A stretch of 64,000 nucleotides of DNA, taken from assembly GCA_964017125.1 (NCBI GenBank), contig OZ024903.1, forward strand, positions 62,040,578 through 62,104,577, read 5' to 3'. Position numbers and translations under genes: made by a program. The notes beneath the pieces are model-generated. The model was not told the origin of the DNA and searched no databases. It saw only the letters and a program-made list of their open reading frames with translations. Numbering within the stretch: position 1 is the first letter of the stretch; every line of letters starts with the position of its first letter. Positions 56,844-64,000 of the stretch are shown here, in pieces. Source of the stretch: Flabesymbios commensalis. Its lineage: Eukaryota; Annelida; Polychaeta; Terebellida; Flabelligeridae.

Positions 56844-58479
56844 CTGGAATAAAACGTTTAAATTATATATTTTTTATATATTGACAATTTTTTTTTGTAT
56901 AGATTGTAGGTTGGCATTTCTGTTGTCAAATCAAATGTTTTTCTTAAAGGTATATACATATTCTCGTGTAAAATGTTTGGATTCAACATTAAACCTGAAG
57001 CTATAGCATGTACATGTATAGTGGGACCTATCATAATAGTGGGAGCTAGACAGGTTGTGAAGAACATTACATTTACATTACAAGTTTTCCACCTAAAAAA
57101 TAGATAAACATCAATAATAATTTGAATAATTACATTCAGAAATTAGTGTACATGATAGTCTAGCTGACTTTTTAACTGTTATTTTTTCATCTGTCTCTAA
57201 TTTCTGTTATTTTTAATATATATACTCCAATACAGCATCATTCACCATGAAATTTTAAAAGTATTTTTTTAGTATAATTTAGATTGATTAGCACCAATCA
57301 CAATAAATAAAGCTGTCCTGTGCATAGGCCTGTAAATCCATAAAGAAGATTGGTAAAAGGTGGACGATAATAGGTGTATTTAAAAAAAAATCAGTCCGCT
57401 AGAAAGTCCAAGAATAAAACCTGAGACGTCATTTTAATATGAAAGATGTTTAACACACCTTTTTAAATCATATTGTATAAATTACAGGTCACGAGAGTGT
57501 TTTATATAGCTCCTAATATTATTACATTATACCTTCAAGTGAAATATTGAATTCAACATTTTTATGCGAATGTATAGGGTAATATCAATTATATATTTTT
57601 ACCTTAAATCTAAAATAATAATTATCATTCAATACATCGTTATTGTTCAGGTAATATTGTAGTTCCGAGATAATTCTGACATAAAAACCCATCAAAGTTG
57701 TATTTCATTCATCATTCGAAATGAAATCAATTTAATTGCACCTATAAATAATGTTCCTTGGTAATACAAAATATGTTTAAATTATGTTTAGTCGAACTAA
57801 AAAAAAATTACATATGGACAGTCACAGCAACTACGTGTACTTGTAAGACAGGTACTTACCAAAAGGAGTTTAATTGTTTAGTGAGTTTGAGCTCTGACAA
57901 CATTCATTGATATTTAGTAGATAATGTGTAGTTTAAATCTGGAGATTAACACATCCTGAATCTACACAAAATTACCTTTAAAATGGTATATCACACAACT
58001 CTGTAACGTCTTTGGAGTTCAAAAAGGCAATTTGTACACATTTTTATAAGAACACATGTGTACTTGGATTAAAATGAAATAAATATTCAATTCAAACCCA
58101 TTTTTTTAATAATAAACTTATAGTTCTAACATTATGTAAACTTTAAAAGTAGATGCCACAAATTTTTATCGGCAGGATTTTATTTATTATTTTCTGCTTA
58201 TTACCGCTCGTTTCCATGGTAACATGTATAGATACAAATATCACTGATTGGATTATGATTGAGACCAAAATTAAAATAAGAAATATATTTGAAATTTTCT
58301 TTTTCAACATGTACATAAACTTTTATTCCACAGAATCTTAGGATTCGAAAGTTATCACATGAAAATAAAAACGTATGTAAGAATTGAAAATATGTAAAAT
58401 GGAAGTAATTTAAGCTTTTATGAGCTCTAGCATAGTTTGTCAAAGTGCGAATTGCGAACCATTTTGCCATATCGGGTCA

Positions 58480-58605
58480 CATATATGAACATGTCCATAG
58501 ACTAAAATTTGCGGAAGACTTTTAAGTTTTGGGTTGCTGTGCCAACGTGGCAAGTTTACCGAAAAACATGTTTATCGGTTACTCCCGTATTTTTTTTATT
58601 TTGGA
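58480..58605 (-). repeat. dispersed repeat R3, diverged copy 3
   Basis: On the minus strand, AAAATACGGGAG, GGTAAAC, GGCACAGCAA and AGTCTATGGACATGTT follow the order seen in copy 2. Confidence 0.4.
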
Positions 58606-59019
58606 CATGTATAATTAAATCTAATGCTTAATTCTCTTTTAACTGGTAAATGTGAAACACAAAATTCAAAAATACCGTGCAAGCACTCAAACACCTCAAA
58701 TGTCCACAAATCTGACACACCTGCTACCAATCCGTTATGCCAATAATAGATCAATAATAAATCAAGATGGCCGTTACAGCCTCGGTTTGGATAGGACATG
58801 AAAACGGACAATGCCAATAGAATCGCAGACCCTGAAAACCCATATATGCCAGTTTTCAAGGCATTCAACTGAAAATAAGAACGATTTATTAAAATTGATA
58901 AAACTAAAATGGCGGCTGTATTGATTTTTGGTGGAAAGCTGAAAATCTAATCAGATAATCTTCATACTCATTCATGAGTAACTTCACATAAAAAAGTGCA
59001 AATCGGAAGGGATTTAGTA

Positions 59020-59655
59020 GCTGCGACGATTTTCCTGAGAAACAAATCAGTTCCAAAAATGGCCCGATATCCTAAAAAAGTTAATCAGTTCTGCAGATCA
59101 TGCCCATAAATGCAATTGTAAGGTTAGAAGTCCTTTATTAGAAAACTTTTTACATTATCGTCCGGAAACCATCAATTTTGGCTGATTTTCGTATGTTTTT
59201 TGGCCAACAGAGAGATGATAATTGACCGATTTTCGTGAAAAACTAATCAGATCTGGCCCTGACCCCCATGAGTGTTAGTGCCAGGTTATAAATTGATTAG
59301 TCAAAAACGATTTACATTAGCGTCCGGAAACCTCAATTTTGGATGATTTTCGTATGTTTTTTGGCCACCAGGGGGCTGATAATGGGCCGATTTTCGTGAA
59401 AAACTAATCAGGTCTGGCCACAACCACAATGAGTGCTAGTGCCAGGCTAGAAGTTGATTGGTCAAAAACTTTTCACATCAGCGTCCGGAAACCTCTATTT
59501 TAGCTGATTTTAGTATGTAGGCCTAATTTGGCAATCAGAGAGTCGATTTTCGTGAAAAACTAATCAGGTCTGGCCCCAACCCCTATGAGTGTTAGTGCCA
59601 GGTTAGAAGTTGATTGGTCAAAAACTTTTCACATTAGCGTCTGGAAAAATATATA
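59020..59655 (+). repeat. tandem array with a period of about 161 bp
   Basis: Nearly four units are marked by GCGTCCGGAAACC-like phrases at about 59161, 59323, 59484 and 59640. Each contains GATTTTCGTGAAAAACTAATCA and GAGTGTTAGTGCCAGGTTA-like text. Confidence 0.85.
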
Positions 59656-60549
59656 GGTTACTTTTTTAAATATAGGTTTTTATAGGTTTATAGGTTTCAC
59701 TTTGATGCCTGCGACACATAAAAAAATATGAAGTTGATCCATGGCGGCCATTTTGAATTTCGGTGGCATCTTTAAAAGCTCACTTGCACATCTCCACTTT
59801 TTTAGGAAGGTGATGAAATTTTTCTGAAATTTTCTTTAATTAATATAGTTAATGATTTAGCTATCTTGCAAAGCTTCAGAGATTGAGCAAAAATGATAAC
59901 AAGAGGCATGAAGTTCTATAGCACCCCCCACTATAAATTAGGTTTTGTGTTTTTGCGCCCGCAAATAATTAGAAGTGGCGGCCATTTTAAATTTCAGTTA
60001 AACCTTGTAAAATTCGCCTACATATCTTCATCTTCATTTGAATAATTTCTGACCAAGTTTTTGCGCCGACAAAATATTACAAAGTGGACCTCTGGCGGCC
60101 ATTTATAATCATAGTTTAACAATTTTGCGTGGATTTCAAAGAACGGATATATTGCAAAATTTTGCTAATCTAAATGTCTGCAGGATAGCCATAGGCATTT
60201 TGAAAGTTAATCAGATGATTCGCTAGCAATTTACTGAATATATCTACCAAATTAAAGCAGCTATATGGACCGACATGTAAATTTAAAAAAAATAGTTTCA
60301 CATTTTCTTTGAACATTTCTAAGCATTCAGAGAAAACCAATACAAACTATTTGTGCACTTAAAGGATGGCTGGATTTTCAGCACAGCGTTGACGCAGTCA
60401 GCCTATAGTGGAGTAATTTTAGTCAATATTATCAGTATTTGGCAGAAAATGTTGCTTTTGACATGCCAAATAACACCAGTTGGCTTCGCAATGTACTGAA
60501 TCCATGGAAATGCTCCTCCGTACTTAAGGGAGGGCATTTCCATGGTCCA

Positions 60550-61222
60550 GGAACGACACTCCTATAACACCAGAAATAGTGTTCTCTCTTTGATCCTGCC
60601 TAGGGTCAACAGTTCGGGAGACAAATCGTTCTCATACATTGATGCTAAGTTTCTGGAACCAGCTACCAATCCCCATTCGAGCAACTGAAAACCCTTTACA
60701 TTTTCGCTCATTAATAAAAAAAATATTTTATGTCATTGGTAAAAACTGAAGAAGAAAACATCTTTATTTAGCCAGCTAATTTTTTTCTAATGGTTGGTAG
60801 CTGTATCCAGGTCTGCCTTAGTCAGCTCAGTCTTGGACTAGTCCCGTGGCTGGGCTGCCTGAGGTAGGAATAAAGTAATTAGATCTACTTATATTATTGT
60901 AATTTATCACTGGTTATATATTCTAGTCTATAATTTATTTTTCGCTAATTTATATTATGATATGCTTATTCATGTTTTTATTGGGCATCATCCTTTTAAT
61001 GTGATAGGCCTATGTGACGCCTTTAATATTTACTTAGGTTGGACATATTTCCATCCTCACCCTTGCCGCTGCCATCTTGCCAACAGGGACCACTGTAGAA
61101 ATAAGATTTTGTCACTAGACTTCTTTCAGTGTTTTTATCCCTGGTGGCAAGTATGGTGTATTTATATATGGTGATGTTTACATGTACTTTTCACTGAATA
61201 AAGCTATCTATTTATCTATCTA
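60550..61222 (+). mobile_element. LINE fragment: ORF2 C-terminus and 3' end
   Basis: 60550-60750 encodes a C-terminal LINE signature, RHSYNTRN ... LILPRVNSS ... SFSYIDAKF then WNQLPIPIRATE, with one extra T causing a frameshift near 60650. The stop follows at about 60748. A 3' UTR of about 450 bp ends in AATAAAGC and TATC repeats at 61199-61221, a CR1/L2-group feature. It is heavily 5' truncated and lies in the zinc-finger intron. Confidence 0.7.
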
Positions 61223-61868
61223 TGAATGGTTATCTGTAATATATTATATTGTATAAGTTTTGTTTGCATTGATATATATATATAAATTGAAAATAAAATA
61301 TTTCACGTCATTTTGTTTTTTTATTTAAATGTCATGATCGGTAGGCTACATTACTTCAAGTAAGTTTAATTTTCAAAATTGGAATGTCAGCCCATAAATT
61401 ATACACGTAGCTGCTTCAAATAAGCACACCATTGAAAGTGTTTCCGCTAACCTATCTATTTCCATCCTCACTCTTGCCGCTGCCATCTTGCCAACAGGGA
61501 CCACTGTGGAAATAAGACTTTGTCACTAGACTTCTTTCAGTGTTTTTATCCCTGGTGGCAAGTATGGTGTATTTATATATGGTGATGTTTACATGTACTT
61601 TTCACTGAATAAAGCTATCTATTTATCTATCTATGAATGGTTATCTGTAATATATTATATTGTATAAGTTTTGTTTGCATTGATATATATATATAAATTG
61701 AAAATAAAATATTTCACGTCATTTTGTTTTTTTATTTAAATGTCATGATCGATAGGCTACATTACTTCAAGTAAGTTTAATTTTCAAAATCGGAATGTCA
61801 GCCCATAAATTATACGTAGCTGCTTCAAATAAGCACACCATTGAAAGTGTTTCCGCTAACCTATCTAT
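61047..61868 (+). repeat. 411-bp tandem duplication including a LINE 3' end
   Basis: Copy 1 (61047-61457) and copy 2 (61458-61868) both start ATTTCCATCCTCAC and end CGCTAACCTATCTA. They differ at only a few bases plus a 2-bp gap (TATACACGTAG against TATACGTAG). The unit covers the LINE terminus and its downstream flank, so it arose after the LINE inserted. Confidence 0.92.
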
Positions 61869-62215
61869 ATTTGAAAAATCGTAAATATTGTACCAAAACT
61901 CATAAATAAATCATTGAAATACATTGTTTTGATAACATTTTTGAAGGAAATCTAGGATCTTGTTCAATACTGATTGCGCCATTGTTTTGAGATCAAATTG
62001 TCATAATATTTTTTTATTAAAAGTTGAAATAATTTAGCCAATTATAGCAGCATAGTTGTGGGGATAAAGTCTAATGTACCAATGGTGTACAGTATCGAAT
62101 GAAGCATAGACAAGCAGGAGTTGACAAATATGGGGCTATTTAGAAAAAATCTTTATAGTTAAGCCAGGACTGTTTAACTGATATTGAAGAAAAAAAGATA
62201 GCAAAGAAAACTTGC

Positions 62216-64000
62216 CTCTTGTAGATGCACATCTTGTGTAGATACTAGCGTTGGGCTGTGAATCTCTCTCTCTACGCTGTCAGCAGATATGAGTGAATGG
62301 GCTTTCTTCGTAAAAGCAGGATTATCTGTAATGCCCTTGTGTTGCAGCAATTGCTTTGCTTTAATCCTTTTTGATTGTTGATCTCTCTCCTGAAGTTTTT
62401 TGTAACTGCCTATGCTGTGACGATTTTTGTTTTTAGCTGAAGTTAACACCTTTGGTATCCTTAAAATCAGTGGCTCATGTGGTGGTTCATGTTTCTTACT
62501 AGTTTTTATATTCGCTACTGGTGAGAGTTTTGATTTGTGAGAATAACATGTACTCTTCTTGGCAGTAGATTTGCGTGCTGTAGGTGTCTTAGTCGGCAAT
62601 GTCACAGGTTGGCTAGTATTTCCCACTTCAGTAGTTGAGGGAGACGCATCATGTATAGCTATCATATTAGGTTCTATCATGTCGAAAGTGGTTTCGCACT
62701 TCAAAATGACATGTTCACCAGGATGCCATTTTTCAAAATGGCGCTCCATTGCTGCTTCGTACTTACAATATGCCATGTTACAAAGTGGACACACAAACCT
62801 TATTAAATCAGAATGCCGATGACGGGCATGATTTTCCAACACATCTGCACGAGGGTGATGAAAAGAACAATATTTACAACAATATAAAGGTTCTTTCCGT
62901 GGAGTTATATCTTTACTTGGTAATTTCTTGGGAGATTTATTTTGACCAAGGTGTACGTCTTTGTTACTACCATGATCACTATATGAAACAGAGCTATTTG
63001 TTGTTTTATCAGTTGTTATGTAATAGTCACATTCTTTTACACCAGCCGATTTTACCAGGGAAGTAAACATACCTGGATGATGTCTCTTATGATGTAAAAT
63101 TACACCACTGCGGGTACCATAAGAGGCTCCACAATGACCACATTTGAAAGGAATCACTTTAGTGTGATGATATACATGTTCCTCTATTGTGTGTTTAAAA
63201 GATGTCCTGTATGAGCAATGCTTGCATTCATACCTACGCGAAGATTTAGATGACTTCGCAGTTGATGGTGGTATCAATAACCGTTGTTTCTTTTTATGCA
63301 TTTTGGAACCCTTTTTCGATTCAACAGACATAAAAGAGGGACTGGACAACGTCATAGGTTGTTTCTGTATTACATTTTGTTGAATAGAGGAGGTCTGTTG
63401 CGTAGCATCTGTAGATAAACTCGACAGACGATGTAGCATATCTCCTGGTGATGAAGATGTAACGGGAAAAGCAATATCTGATGCTACACACTGCTTGTCA
63501 GAATTGGTAACAATATCTAGACATTTGACGATGTCTAGCAGCCTTACCGAGCATGGTGGACAAGTGATGCACGTATCACTAAATGGTGCAGGTGTCGTCT
63601 GCAATGGCACATCTGAAATGTATTTGTCTTTTTCTCTCGTGTCTTCATCCGGAGCATACTGATATTCTGAATCCATTGTATTTAGTTCACGGCTTAGAGG
63701 TAACTTAGTACCTAGCTGAGTAGCAATAGCCTGAGCCATATTATCTGACTCAACTTTGTCAACATTACTTGGATTTAAAGATTTTACATTTTCGTCACTC
63801 GACTGTGGCGTGCTGTGGTGAATGGAACGATGGTAACTCCTTTTTTTAAACAAATGCTGATATCTGTTCTTTTTACCTCTTGTTGCCATTTTTACATCTA
63901 CTTTGGTGCTAGTTTCTTCCTGACTAGAAGCTCCACTATTTACTCCTTCTATCGTCCTGTTTTGAGAAGTGCTACTACTTGAAGTGTTTTCAGTAATTGG
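62216..64000 (-). CDS. zinc-finger gene, 5' large exon with four C2H2 fingers (partial at window edge)
   Basis: The frame is open from the window edge through a Met at 63889 to the GC donor at 62215, so the start lies outside or the Met is internal. Numbered from that Met: a Ser/Thr-rich region; C2H2 fingers at about 222-242, 250-270, 338-359 and 367-389; then a basic Lys/Ser-rich tail ending STQDVHLQE at the splice. Linkers are not the TGEKP type, which is usual for scattered-finger regulators. Finger-end phrases HHPGM and KWHPGE recur and match CHPGK in the downstream exon, supporting one protein. The frame beyond the donor reaches a stop at 62174, which is read as intron. Confidence 0.88.

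Larger units (their letters stand above)
56844..62215 (-). other. GC-AG intron of the zinc-finger gene
   Basis: The donor is AAGAG|GCAAGT at 62215, an ideal GC-type donor. The acceptor is TTTTATTCCAG at 56844. Both flanking exons are in phase 0, so direct joining keeps the frame. The nearest GT (62211) would shift the frame into a TAA within a few codons. The intron contains a 161-bp tandem array, a LINE tail and its tandem duplicate, and a diverged R3 copy. Additional small exons inside cannot be excluded. Confidence 0.65.

Noticed and set aside
1-64000. CRISPR arrays, bacterial operons, ribosomal RNA genes or an intact viral genome
   Set aside because: No regular direct repeats with unique spacers, no Shine-Dalgarno-led gene strings, no rRNA cores and no intact virus-like element were seen.

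Overview
This is a 64-kb piece of an AT-rich animal genome. No bacterial operons, ribosomal RNA genes or CRISPR arrays are visible. Long gene-poor stretches, large exons with animal splice signals, LINEs, a tRNA-derived SINE, Ty3/gypsy fossils and many kinds of DNA-transposon remnant all point to a metazoan. A strong excess of the palindromic word TAGGCCTA and gypsy copies with a TTGGTGACC primer-site context suggest an invertebrate deuterostome such as an echinoderm or hemichordate. That placement is an inference from memory and is not proven here.

Host genes are sparse. On the minus strand at the right end, two large exons (beyond 64000 to 62216, and 56843 to 54684) encode a multi-C2H2 zinc-finger protein. 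They appear to be joined in phase by a 5.4-kb GC-AG intron, and the 5' end lies outside the window. A small minus-strand exon at 7454-7226 encodes a transporter-like membrane segment and ends at a textbook GTGAGT donor; it may be the first coding exon of an SLC16-like gene.

Everything else is mobile or repeated DNA. From left to right:
- 2.2-6.4 kb: a DNA element with GACGGTAACTC words at both ends, with a young 5'-truncated L1/Tx1-type LINE (3646-6112) inserted in it.
- 7.6-8.4 kb: a patch of CGTCATGGAATGACG words.
- 10.1-13.9 kb: a giant foldback element with 1.4-kb arms built of 386-bp units and a loop made of a 21-bp x 3 higher-order repeat.
- 14.3 kb: a dimeric tRNA-type SINE.
- 15.0-18.6 kb: a TIR element with ATTAGGCATCCCC words.
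- 20.7-25.3 kb: a broken gypsy element on the minus strand.
- 26.5-29.5 kb: pieces of a minus-strand LINE.
- 30.4-31.4, 32.5-36.1 and 39.2-39.8 kb: three elements sharing one outer TIR (GGGGAG-CGGGGC) and TA target sites, each with its own inner word.
- 37.8-40.2 kb: a short gypsy relative without coding sequence.
- 42-49.5 kb: a dense cluster of about 105-bp palindromic elements (CCCAGCAAACAC...), with further copies across the window.
- 54-64 kb: the zinc-finger gene, whose intron carries a 161-bp tandem array and a LINE tail duplicated in tandem.

The most notable pattern is a recurring architecture. Unrelated-looking elements each carry many copies of a private short word, mostly near their ends. 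In the GGGGAG-CGGGGC group the word changes between elements while the outer terminus stays fixed. I read these as arrays of transposase-binding sites that have diversified. This is inferred from sequence alone.
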